This document shows positions 35,006 to 45,865 of a DNA stretch of 64,000 nt, one piece after another. The position numbers were made by a program, and so were the translations under genes. Position 1 is the first letter of the stretch, and each line of letters opens with the position of its first letter. The notes below the pieces were generated by a model. That model saw only the letters and a program-made list of their open reading frames with translations. It had not been told where the DNA came from and did no database searches. This DNA comes from Thalassia testudinum (Eukaryota > Streptophyta > Magnoliopsida > Alismatales > Hydrocharitaceae): assembly GCA_037157565.1 (NCBI GenBank), contig JAZHRO010000039.1, positions 39,866,001-39,930,000 on the forward strand. Reading direction: 5' to 3'.

Positions 35006-36310
35006 TTTTTTTTTTTTCTAGGTAAAACACCCAAAGAAGAGCGTTTCATTCATTGATTGGGGGACAGTATTGCACCAACTCCCTATAGACCCTCCCTTGA
35101 AACAATCAGTTGCTAAAGTGTGTGCAAGATGTACTCTCGACCTAGGAGAAAGATTACCATTGCATTGGATAGCATGCTTGCATTTGAGAATTCTAGTCTT
35201 CTTCCTCCAGTTAAGCTCTTGGCTGCCCAGCATCATTCGTACTGCATTGACATAGTCATTGATAATGGATACTTTGTAGTAATCATAGGTGTCTGCTAGA
35301 TCCACACCAACTTCAATTGCGCTCAGCTCACCATCTCCATGTGAAGTATCCTTAGCTTTGATTGCCATAGAGTGAAAGAAAAAACCTCCGAGCAATAAGC
35401 AAACAGTAGCAACAATAACAATTCCATTTTCATAGGACGCATCCACTTGTATCTCTATGTCTTCATCATGGTAAAAATGGGGTTGGACTTCATACATTTG
35501 GACTGGTTCATTTTGATTCAAGAAGTTTGTCCGTGTTTCCAACTTTGTGTGCCTTCTCGTTCTTACGGTCGCTGTATATGTAGGATTCTTCTAAAAATAC
35601 GATAGGCCTAAGGGGATTTAGAGATATATTTCTTCTCACATCTAGCCAACCAAAATTGATAGAAAATGCTACACGATTTAGAGAAAAGGGAATTTTGAGT
35701 GCCTATTCGATCCCTGAAATAAAAAGTCCATTGGTTGGAGATCAATCTTAGGGAATTTGATTCTCAAACCAAGCCAAAGTCCATGGGCAAAATAGCACTC
35801 TAAAATAAGTGTCTTCCTATTTTGGGGTTGGAGTTACACAAGGTACAAATGTTCTGGTATCTTGGTATTTTGTATGCTAAGGTATCTCCTAGTGATAAAC
35901 ATTTTGTGATTAATGTCCAAAGAAAATACTTCACTCTAGGCTGAAGCGAATTGCAAGTCCATAACATGTGGTAGCATCCCTATTGACACTCAGGAGCCTT
36001 ATATCCTTCCTTAATCAGTGCTCTGTATGTTGATTTGACCGTAAAGATTTCTATGGGGTGGGGGTCCAAATAAGCTCCTCCTCTTGCTCAGCATCAACTT
36101 CCAATTCACTGATTTTGGATGCGACTTCCTAATCAAAAACCTTCTCTATCAGCTCTTCCTTCCAGTGCCCATTACATTCCAAGAGTTGTGAGACAATGGT
36201 AGAGATATAATGCATGAGGGATTTAGGTTGAATTCGGTTATGATAATCCAACAACCACGCATCCTTCCACACACAACCACACATCCCTCCAGAGATTGAG
36301 AATTTAGCAT
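35006..36310 (-). pseudogene. 3' part of a decayed LINE: zf-RVT and RNase H domains
   Basis: The minus-strand reading first shows a zinc-binding RT-linked domain at about 36060-35800 ('VKSTYRALI', 'PRVKYFLWTLITKCLSLGDTLA', 'ICTLCNS'). An RNase H-like domain follows in a continuous frame from 35542 to the stop at 35018-35020 ('VDASYENG', then 'GELSAIEVGVDLA'). This is the C-terminal order of plant L1-type LINE ORF2. Several stops and frameshifts break the zf-RVT part. Twelve A (35017-35006, complement) follow the stop directly, so there is no 3' untranslated region. The RT part of the same element is at 53100-53500, beyond the inserted nest. Confidence 0.75.
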
Positions 36311-36315
36311 AATAA
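36311..36315. repeat. Target site duplication AATAA (left copy) of the split family E LTR
   Basis: AATAA precedes TGTAATTATTG here. The same five bases (53095-53099) follow the TGTTGGTG start (complement) of the same LTR at 53094. Confidence 0.75.
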
Positions 36316-36549
36316 TGTAATTATTGATGGAGGGGGGTGAGATCGAGCATGATACAAAATAATGCAGAATAAAATATAATAATCACACAAAAGCAATTTC
36401 ACAAAAGATACAATGATTTTTAGGTGGAAACCCAAACTAAGGTAAAAATCACCACCTAAGCTTTTCGACTTAGGATTTCTCGATCGAATGAGTCGATCAA
36501 ATCCACTATTCAAGTCACTTAGACGAGGGTGAGTTAACTTCAATACAAT
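36316..36549 (-). repeat. Family E LTR, 3' end portion (split by the family C element)
   Basis: On the minus strand this matches the last part of the solo family E LTR (55280-55499): 'aaatcctaagtc', 'aggtggtg.tttttacc', 'tttccacctaaaaat', and a terminal CACCCCCCTCCAT. It continues exactly where 51571-53094 stops. The LTR ends at 36316 with CA in minus orientation. Confidence 0.85.
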
Positions 36550-38574
36550 TGTTAACGGGGCAAAATTGTGGTTTTAAAATATAAAAGATGTGCATTATAG
36601 TATAGCTGAAATCGCTGCGAAAATAAATAAGAATTTATTACTCGAAAACCTAGGTATCTGAGGTCGAACAAGGGAGCAAATTGGTATTTAAAAACTAGAA
36701 TCACAATTTCCAACTTTATAAAATGTAATGACCAATCAAAGTTATAAAGCAAAAAAATGAGATTAATGTATAAAGAAGCTTAAAAAATATAGAGATGGAC
36801 GTCTGATGTAAAAATCAGACGTTTAAACCCTTGATGCTACAGTGCACTCTTTATTCTTCTTCTTCTGATTTTTGACTTTGGCTTCTTCTTTCTCTCTCTG
36901 TGCGACCACTCTTCTTCTTTTGCCTTCTTCTTTCTTCTTTTTCTTATCTTGTTTTCTTAGCTTTCCTCTTTGATTTCTTTCCTTCAGTTTTCCTTCTCTG
37001 CTTGGCCGCTCCTCCTTCCTTCTTATTTCTTTAGCCTCCGCTTCTTCTCTCTTCAAGTCTTTCTTCTTCTTCAACCTCTACTTCTGCGACTACAGTGCTT
37101 CCTCCTTCCTTCCTTAGCCGCTCTTGACTTTAGCTTCTAAGTCCTTCTTTCTTCAGCAGCACCTTCTTCTTTCTTCCGTGCCCTTGCCTTTAGCTTTCTT
37201 CCTTAGCCTCTTCTGCCTTCAGCTTGCCTTCGCTTCCTCAGCTCCTTCTTCTTTCTTTCCCTGCACACCGAAGCAAAACCTACCCCTACCCTCCCCTCCG
37301 TCGCTCTCTCTCTATTTCTCTCTTCGCTCTTAGAGCCAGACAATCGGGTATACGGGTCGGGTTACGCGCGCCCGGGTCTAGGCGCACTGACGTTGGTGGT
37401 GCGCAAGGAGTGTAGGGTAAACGGGTTAGCCAGGTCCACGTAGGAGTGGCCGCGGACGAGGCAGGTGGAGTGGGAGAGGGACCTCACCCCGTGTCACTTG
37501 AGGCAACCAGATAAAAGCACAAAAACAATAAAAAGCACTTACCGCGCACCTGAGTTTCCGAGGTGGGACTAAAAGTCCCACTCGCTTTGCTCGTGCTCCC
37601 GCAAGAGACTTTGCTTAATTGCCCTAGCTGCAGTCGCTGAAACCCTCGATAGCTGGGTGCGAAAGTGTTGTGGAAGGATTCCGCGCACCTAGGGCTTGTC
37701 TGCCTGGGGCAATGTGGCCTGGAGCGGAGATACAAGCTCCTTCGAGCTTGCGTTAATGGCTGCGGAAGCTCAGACCTGCGATCACTGAACACGACCTTTC
37801 GGCCCCATTAGAGCACACGGGCAGCTTTGCCGTGGCACGGCGAAGGTAAAGGAGTGGGTGGCTAGCCGCCGGGCGGCCTAGGCGTGCGTGCCTAGGTCAC
37901 TCTGTGGCCGCGGAGATGGGTTAGGTCGGTGGGCGAGTTTGGAGGTGTTGGCGGTCAGTGGAGGGGTGGATTATGATCAGTGGGTGAAGGCGGAGGTTAT
38001 GAGGGGTCTGGCGAGGCACGTGGAAGCGTGGAGTGGTGGATGCACCTTCGCTGGTAGTCTGTCGGAGATGAGGAAGACGGAGGTGGTCTGTGGCTGTCGA
38101 GGTGCAAAAATAGAAATAAAGTAGGGGAAAATGAAGAGTAGGGAGAGAGAAACTTATCTACAAGTGAGTGGACGAAAGGGGAAGGCAGAGGGCGAACGCA
38201 CGTATTTGCCGTTGTCGGAGATGAAAGCCCCGAGGTGAGGATGACGGCGACGAGGAAGGGGTCAGAGAGGCGTGCAGGGGTACAGCCTGACGTGGAGGAG
38301 TACGGCGGAGATGACTCTTCCACTGGTATGGTGGTAGAGCGACTAGAAGAGGGAGGAGGGATCGTCGGAGCTTGCGGGTAGTTGGTCGGAGATGAGGGAG
38401 GAAGAAATTAGGGGTGTATCCGCGGCTAAAACAAGCCTGGAGGATGCGTCAAGGACTGGGGGTCCTTTTATAGCTGCTGGTAGAGGTCCTTGTGCTCGGA
38501 AGGCAAGCTTCCAAGCGTAAGAATCTCACCGGAGAAGTAAGGTGAGAAGGACACCCATGTCTCTCGAGCGTTCG
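36550..38574 (-). repeat. 3' LTR of the family C element, truncated
   Basis: This matches 48835-50734 closely: 'tgttaacggggc', a CT-rich tract, 'ccgaggtgggactaaaagtcccac', 'gaaggcaagcttccaagc', 'acacccatgtctctcgagc'. Homology stops at 38574, where family B sequence begins with TGACCGGTCA. About 840 bp of the LTR's minus-strand start is missing. Confidence 0.8.
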
Positions 38575-40640
38575 TGACCGGTCACTTTACTCAACTCAGT
38601 AATTAAGTTAATTTTACTTAATTAAGAGTAGAAAAAGTCACTTAGGTTAACTCGAAGTTGTGTCGATTAGTAGTATATGGTCGAATTAACTTAACATTTT
38701 AGAAATTTTTGCTGGTTGAGTCTAGGTCGTTCGCTGGGAGGTATAACTCTTTCTAAATTCACTAGTTATCTTCTTTATAAGTTTAGGAGGTATATTTAAG
38801 TTAATTTAGAAACATGAATTTTGAAAAAAATTGATTAGATTGAAGAAGTATGCAAAGTCCCATATGAAAACTCATTTTCATCATTTAAAGCATGTAAATC
38901 CTCTATTTATTTCAAATGATTTAAGGCAAGAAAGGATTTATTTAATCAAAACATGCCTTATTACAACAATTGAGAATAAAAAGTAATTAAAATGATGCAA
39001 GAAAAATAAATCTTTATTTCTTCAGCCTCTCCTTTTCTTCTTCTTCTTTCTTTCTCTCTCTTTTCCTTTAGCCTTTATCTTTTACTCTCTCTCGAGCTCT
39101 TTATTTTTCTTCTCTTCTTCTGTTCCTACCTTCTTCTTTTCTTGCTCCTTAGTGCCTGTTCTTCTTCAACACTTAGTCTCTATGCCTTTAGCCATCAGCT
39201 TCTCTTTCCTTTAGCTTTCCCTTTGAATGGTCAGTTGAACCAGGTTTTTTTTACTTTTTAACCAAAAATTATTTAATTTGCGGTGAGGTCCTTTCGAGGA
39301 TATACAGCACCCTGAGACCAGGGTGGGACTAGATCATACTCGGTCCTCGCCTGATTTCAATTAGGTTTGATTTCGATTTATTTTTCATTTCATACTTTTG
39401 AGCCAATCCGGCTCAACCAGCCTCCCAGGCCTTGCCCTCCCAGGGCACACTTGCTCACGCCTACTCGGGCGCACACCCGCAAGCACACATGCTCGCACAC
39501 ACACACATGCTCAGAAGATTCAAATGCTCAGTTCGTGCCCAGTGCTTGACGACTGGCATGGTTACGGCACAAATTAGTTTTATTCCAAGGCACGCACTCA
39601 AAATCTACCGATGTGGGACTATGTTCCCCCCTCGAGACCCAACTTCAATCGACGATTTCTCCTAGCTCAGAGCTCCATTCCAAGTGATTCAAGGTTTGCT
39701 GGAAAGCTCTAAGGTAGATCTGGAAATGGTTTTAAGCTTCACAGAGTCCTCAGATGGACTTATCTCTCTTATTTAAAGGTCTGAACAGTTTATATAAATG
39801 ATTCCACAGCTGCAGATATAGATTCTGAGTTCTCAAGACCTTCAAGAACAGCAGAGAAGCTTGAAGCTTCTTTGAAAGCTTCAGAGATCGCAATTACAAC
39901 CCAAAAATAGATGAACAAACACTTAAGAACGTTTCTAACTGATTAAAATAGATTCTAAGGGTTGAAATTGACTTATCTGGGCAGGATTTAAGATTGAATC
40001 TCAATAAAATGCCTCTGTCGTCAGTTTGGGTTCGAAAACAACCCAAACTGATAGAGTTTGAATTCTTATCAAAATATAGGTTTGAGCTCACTGAAATCAC
40101 TCTAAAACTTTCCAATAGAATCTTAGAATCAACTTAAACTCCTCAATACCTCAATTCATGCTCAGAACTCCAGAATTAGACTCAGTTTTACTGTGAAGCC
40201 TCAAAATTTGACTTTACGATTTAAACCTCTCTACAGGGAATTGATGCCTAAAATAGCATCTCTTCAATCTCAGGAACTCATCCAACCTTTGAAGCAGATG
40301 GTTAAACCCTAGAAAGTAGGGTTTCAGGCTCACTGCCAGAGCTCCTAATGGTGTTTGTTTGTCAGAGTACTTGAGAGGTTGCTTCATAGATTTGAAGGCA
40401 TGAATAGCTTTAGTGCACTACACTGAAGCTTCTAGGTTCCTTAAATGCTCCTTAGACCTCTCTGTCAGACTTCTCCAACTCCGCCGGAGTTGGAGAAGAT
40501 GAACCTCAATCTACAGCTCCAGTAGCTAAAATCCCAACTAAATGACCTCAAATTAATTAGTGATCAAAATTGAACTATTCTGGAGCTTGTCGCTAAGTTT
40601 CACAGGCTGAAGAACAAAAATGACTCGCCGGTGCTCACTG
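38575..40640 (-). repeat. Family B LTR (copy 1)
   Basis: This is homologous along about 2 kb to 56646-58760, including 'ctcaactcag.taattaagttaattttacttaatta', 'gaggtc.tttcgaggata.acagcaccctgag', 'gatgtgggacta.gt' and the 29-bp hairpin at 40470-40498. On the minus strand a 'AGTCCCACATCG' motif stands near 39617, as seen in plant LTR promoters. The left end TGACCGGTCA (38575) aligns with TGATCGATC of copy 2. The right end, near the join with family A sequence, is approximate. Confidence 0.65.
40470..40498. other. Perfect 29-bp hairpin in family B LTR (copy 1)
   Basis: Fourteen-base arms, CTTCTCCAACTCCG and CGGAGTTGGAGAAG, surround a single C. It is identical in copy 2 at 58602-58630, while the surrounding sequence differs noticeably. 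Confidence 0.85.
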
Positions 40641-41167
40641 GAGCTCCGACTAAAACCCTCCTCCTCTTCTTTTTTTCTGTCTCCTCGCCGACCTACAGAC
40701 GCCTCCCCCACGCCTTCAAATACCCCTCCCCTCTCCCTCGTTCACCACCCCACCGTATCCTTCTTCCTCCAGCGTGAGCACGAGAGAGAGAGAGAGCGAG
40801 GGCAGCAGCTGCTGCTGGGTGCATCGTAGAGAGGAGAGGTGCAGCGAGCAGGAAGAAGAGGGAGAGCGCACAAGAAAGAGAGAGTGAGCTCGCCGGAGCA
40901 GCTCGGGGTCGGCCGATGGGCGTGCAGAGGAGCGTGGTGTTGGGGAGGTTACCCCGGTACTGCTGCAGCTCAGGCAGCAGGCGGATGAGCGCGGCGCCGC
41001 GCGCAGCGGGAAGAAGACGAGGAAGTTCTGATTCTGGGAAATTTTCCCAGAATCAGACGTCTAGACCTACATCCAGTCGACGCGGGCAACATCTAGAGGG
41101 AGCTCCAGACGTCTGTGAGGTACGAAATTTCTCCTTTTCCTCCTTTTGCGGATACGGCCATGCAGGC
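40640..41167 (+). repeat. Family A LTR, left part (host of the inverted LTR)
   Basis: Alignment with other family A LTRs starts near the CT-rich block and TATA region (about 40680-40760). It continues through GA-rich DNA, the 'gttctgattctgggaaa' inverted repeat and palindrome units (41055-41117) to 'gatacggccatgcaggc'. The first 200 or so bases, with palindrome cluster 1, are absent. The sequence resumes at 43869. Confidence 0.7.
41163..41167. repeat. Target site duplication CAGGC (left copy)
   Basis: This is identical to 43864-43868; the two copies bracket the inverted solo LTR. Confidence 0.9.
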
Positions 41168-43863
41168 TGTAACGACCCGATTCCCGAGTCCCTACGAGAC
41201 ACGAGAACCGGACTGACTCGACTAATCTCAAGACCTGGTCGTCCAATGAGGAAGTAACCAAAGAAGCAGTAAAATAAACCACATTCAGCATGAATAAACT
41301 AACAGTAAGAAAATACAACAGTAAGGAAAGAAACCACTACAGTATATACCACCACAACAGTAGAACAACATTCATAACATAATATGAACTTCAGGTAAAG
41401 AAAAGTACAGCGGTAACAAGAACTACTCACTACAGTGGAACCAAAAAGAGGTACAAGAGAACAGTGGTAACTCTACTGGACCCTACTAGGCCCAGCGTCC
41501 TCTGCAGCCGCTGACCCTGGCTGCTTAACACCTGGTCTTGAAAAGTAACGAGTGTAACACGTCAGCAAAACGCTGAGTAGAGTGGCAGCTAAACTAAAGA
41601 AACAGTAAAGTGTACATTAGCTGTTTTAATTTTCTTTCTTCCTTTATTTACGTCTTTCTATTGTTTCAAAATTTATCTATTTCTCAGATCCTTCACTTGA
41701 TCTCGAATGTTCCTCGTGGGAACGATCTTGATTGCAGTCTTTTCCAAAAAGTAGAAGAAGCACGTGGTGCTCTCCTGGCCGGGAGAGTCCCCCGTGGTGA
41801 TCGTACTCTCAGTCAACCACCCCAAGGTCACGGACAGGCGTAACGGTGACTACGGCACGCGCGATAAACGCACAGGGAGCTAACCCGCACTGGCACGCGG
41901 TCAGTCGTTTCCGTTAACGGGTGAGCCCAAAGCACAGCACGGAACCAGCACAGGTCAGAGCTCTCTCAGTAACAGGAGTTGAACCCCTTTATAGTAACCA
42001 AACAGGGGCCTTGCCCCTCCACAGTCCGTGCACCCTCGCCTGACTACCCTGGTTTGCCCAGTGGGCCTAACAAGTTGGTGTAGGAGGCTAGCAGAACCCC
42101 GGGGCCCGTGGGGTAGCTAGTACCTCCCTACACTAGTAGCTCTCCTCTATACTACGTACACGAGGGCCAGCAAGTCGGTAAAAAGTGGCCAGTCTAACCC
42201 CGGGTCCCTGGGGCGGCTGGCTCCGCTCTGCACTAAACAGGTACAGGTACTTCCCTTGGTACTATGTACCCAAGAGACAGCACACTACCACGTCTTTCTT
42301 TCTCAGTTCCATTCCTTTCTCTTTCCAGGAGTTCCACTCCTAATCCCCCGTAGGGTTCCAGTTCTTTTAACTCAGCACATTCAGGTTTCACCTTTCCAGT
42401 TTCACGTTCATACATCTCATATTCTCAGACATGCTCATTTATTCATAACAGGCAGCTGTTAAACCGATTTACAGGTAGCTATTATTTCCTTTCCACATTT
42501 TCCAAGACTGCAGTATTCATATATTCCACTAGTTCTTCCCATCCTAGGATTCATGCCATACCCTAGGATTTATCATACAATCTAGTTTTCCAGCCCTAGG
42601 ATTCGTTCAACACCCTAGGATCTACCATTCATTCTAGTTTCTCATTCCTAGGATTCATGCAATGTCCTAGGTTCTATTTATGGTTCCATAATTTAACATA
42701 TTATACTGATAAACTTAAAAGCCACTCTACCGGTTACAACAGGCGTACTGGGGGCGTGGTCAGGAATCCCGCGTACCTCCGCAACCCTCGAGACTGCAAC
42801 GGAACGGGGTCCTATCACAATGATCAAACACAAGGAGTTTCTCAAAACAGTATACAACTACTGTAGACGGGTAGAAGATTTAATTCCGAAAAGCACACAA
42901 CTCGAAACGCGGAAAATAGACTCCGAACGGGCCCTAAATGGGTCGAAAACGACAAAACAGTGCAAAATCAGACGTCTGAAACTTCTTCCAGACGTCTTAA
43001 AAATGGGGATCAGATGATACCTTGTCCTGCGTGGTCTCTCAGATGTCCAGAAGCCTGCGGGGGCGTCTGGCCTAGTTCCCAGACGTCCGATGGTCACCCC
43101 GGACGTCTGGAAGTCGTTCCCGTCGTCTGGCACTGTAGCCAGACGTCTGATTCGCGTTGGATGGCGAATCCAGAACCTACGCGTACCCATTTCTCTCTTT
43201 CAGTACGGACGGCTGAAGAAAAGGAAGAAGGTACGAAAATAACTTACCTTTCAGACGTCTGGACCATACTCCAGACGTCTTCCCCGTCGTCTGGTTGGAA
43301 ACCCAGACGTCTGATTCTGGAAAAACTTCCAGAATCAGAGCGCGACTCGCCCTCCGCCCCCAACGCACGGCCGCGCCTCGTCCGCTTGCTGCTCGAGCTG
43401 CAGCAGGCCTCCCGTGTCACCCCGCGTCTGCTGCTCCCCCGCCGGCAGGCTCTAGCAGCCTCGGCAAGCTTGCCCTCACGACCGAGCGCCTCCTCTTCTC
43501 GCGCAGCACCTCCTCCCGCACTCGCTGCGGCTGCCACCGCCGCCGCTCGCTCACTCGCACTCACACTCGTGCACCGGCTGGAAGCAGAAGAGGAAGGGGG
43601 CGGAGGTGAGAGTGAGGGCGAGGCTTTTTAAAGCCGCGCGGGTAGAGAAAGAGAGAGGGAGCGAGAGAGAGGGGCGTAGCCTGTGCCCGCAGGAGGGAGA
43701 GGGAAAAAGAGAGGGGGGTGCGTTCGCAGGTCTGTGCGCTCAGGCACGCAGACGAAACCGTGCGTGTCGAAAAAAACCGAATCCCAGACGTCTGGAAGGG
43801 GTTCCAGACATCTGGTTCGACGTCTGGGAGGTAAAAGACGTCTGAAGCCGCGTGTTCGTAACA
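41168..43863 (-). repeat. Solo family A LTR, inverted, inserted in another family A LTR
   Basis: This reads TGTAACGACC to GTTCGTAACA on the plus strand, i.e. a minus-oriented LTR of 2,696 bp, flanked by CAGGC. All family A parts appear in reverse: the conserved tail (41168-41760), CCTAGG repeats (42530-42690), palindrome clusters (42970-43330 and 43780-43850) and a TTTAAAAAG promoter motif near 43630. No internal region remains, so it is a solo LTR. Confidence 0.92.
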
Positions 43864-43868
43864 CAGGC
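43864..43868. repeat. Target site duplication CAGGC (right copy)
   Basis: This is identical to 41163-41167. Confidence 0.9.
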
Positions 43869-45865
43869 CGTTCCGCCGAAGTTTTGTTGCATGCCGTATT
43901 GAGAGAGTGTTTGTGTACGCCTGCAGGTTTCGCTTCAGGAAGGCCCAGACGTCTGGGCAAGTCACTAGACGGTGGGGAGCATCTCCAGACGTCCGGAGTG
44001 GTAGTCGGATGTTTGGAACTAGGTCCAGACTGTTCAGCGAAATCCTGGACGTCTGAAGAGCAGCGCAGAGTAAGGTATGACCTGGACCACTTTTAAGACG
44101 TCTGGAAGATGTTCCAGACATCTGATATGAGTCAGAGTTGTCGTTTTTGACCCGTTTAGGGTCCTTTTGAGGTCCGATTTCCACGTTTAAGATTCCGTTC
44201 TTTTCAGAATAAGTTCCTTGACTTGTTTGAAATGCTTTTATCCTGTTCTGAGTGGTTCCTTGTGATTGATCCTTGTGTTAGGACCTCGATTTGTTGCGGC
44301 TTTGGGGTTACGGAGGCACGTGGACCTGCCGATCACTCCCCCATCACTCCCGATTTTGCTGGTAGAGTGGCTTCCCTTAGTTAATTACAAACATTAATGC
44401 ATATCTGAATTAAATGATAGATCCTAGGGTATGGCTTGTATCCTAGGACCTGAAAACTAGATTGAATGGTAGATCCTACGGTATGACATGAATCCTAGGA
44501 TTGAAAACTAGATTGAATGATAGATCCTAGGGTGTGGCATGAATCCTAGGAATAGAAACGTTGAGACGAACATCTTGAATGCCTGAATTGCAGTCCTGGA
44601 TAAGTAGATAGAATAATGATAATTGCCTGTAATTGGATAATAGCTGCCTGTGAAATGTAGAGTATTGTTGCTAGTAACTGCTACATCTAATTACTGTTGT
44701 TTGGAAACTGGATACGAGCTGCTTGTATATAAATTGGAAAGGAAAAAAGTTTGAATGTTGGAAATACGTACTATATGAGAATAAATCTGAAATGATGAAA
44801 CCTACTATGGCTTGGCCTGAGGAAACATGAGCATTAACTCTACGGGGAATTTGGAGTAGAACTCTTAGAAATAAATGGAATGGAACTGGAAAAGTAAAAC
44901 GGGAAAGTGTGTTGTCTCTTGGGTACGTGGTACCAAAGAGAGCACATATTACCTCTTAGTGTAGAGGGGAGCTTGCCGCCCTCAGGTCGAGACTGGGGTG
45001 AGTTTGGCCACTTTCCACTGACTTTCTGGCCCTCTAATACACCGTACCGGGGAGAGCTGCTAGTGTAGGGAGAGAGCTAGCCACCCCACGGGGCCCGGGG
45101 TTCAGCTAGCTGTTCTACACCGACTTGTTAGGCCCACTGGGTAAACCAGGGTAGTCAGGCGAGGGTGCGCGGACTGTGGAGGGGCGAGTCCCCTGTTTGG
45201 TTATTGTGGAGGGGCTAGACCCCTGTTACTGAGAGGGCTTTGCCATATACTAGTTCTGTGCTGTGCTTTGGGCACACCCGTTAACGGAAACGACTGACCG
45301 CATGCTAGTGCAGGGTAGCTACCCGTGCGTTTATCGCTCGTGCCGTAGTCACCGTTATGCCTGTCAGCGACCTTGGGGTGGTTGACTGAGGGTAGGAATT
45401 AAAAACAACAGCTACTTGTCCACCTTTACTATTTTTCTTAATTAGCTGGTTGCTACTCTACTCAGCATTTCGCTGACGTATCATAATTGTCACCTTTTCA
45501 GGACCAGGTGTTGAGCAGCTAGAGCCTACGGCTGCGGAGGGTGCTGGGCCTAGTAGAGCCCAGTATTTGTACTTTCGTTGTACCCATTTTTCTGTTGTAG
45601 TGAGTATTTCTGTTACACTTGCACTCTTTTACTGTAAACTTCCTATTTATGTACCTGTTTTTAATACTCTACTGTTATGGTGGTGTGTACTATAGTAGTT
45701 CTTTTCTTTACTACTGTACTTTTGTTACTGTTAGTTACTTGCATGGTGAATGTGGTTTATTTTACTGCTTTTTGGTTACTTTCTTGTTGGACGACTGGGT
45801 CTTGGGATCAGTCGAGTCGGTTCGATTCTCGTGTCCTGTAGGGATTCGGGAATCGGGTCGTAACA
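43869..45865 (+). repeat. Family A LTR, right part
   Basis: This continues the LTR interrupted at 41167: palindrome units (43946-44127), 'cgtttttgacccgtttaggg', CCTAGG repeats (44410-44560), the GTACGTGGTACCAAAG blocks, and the tail ending in AATCGGGTCGTAACA. An internal deletion of about 75-80 bp relative to other copies joins 'gggtaggaatta' near 45395. The flank is AAAGG, with no matching left duplication. Confidence 0.85.
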
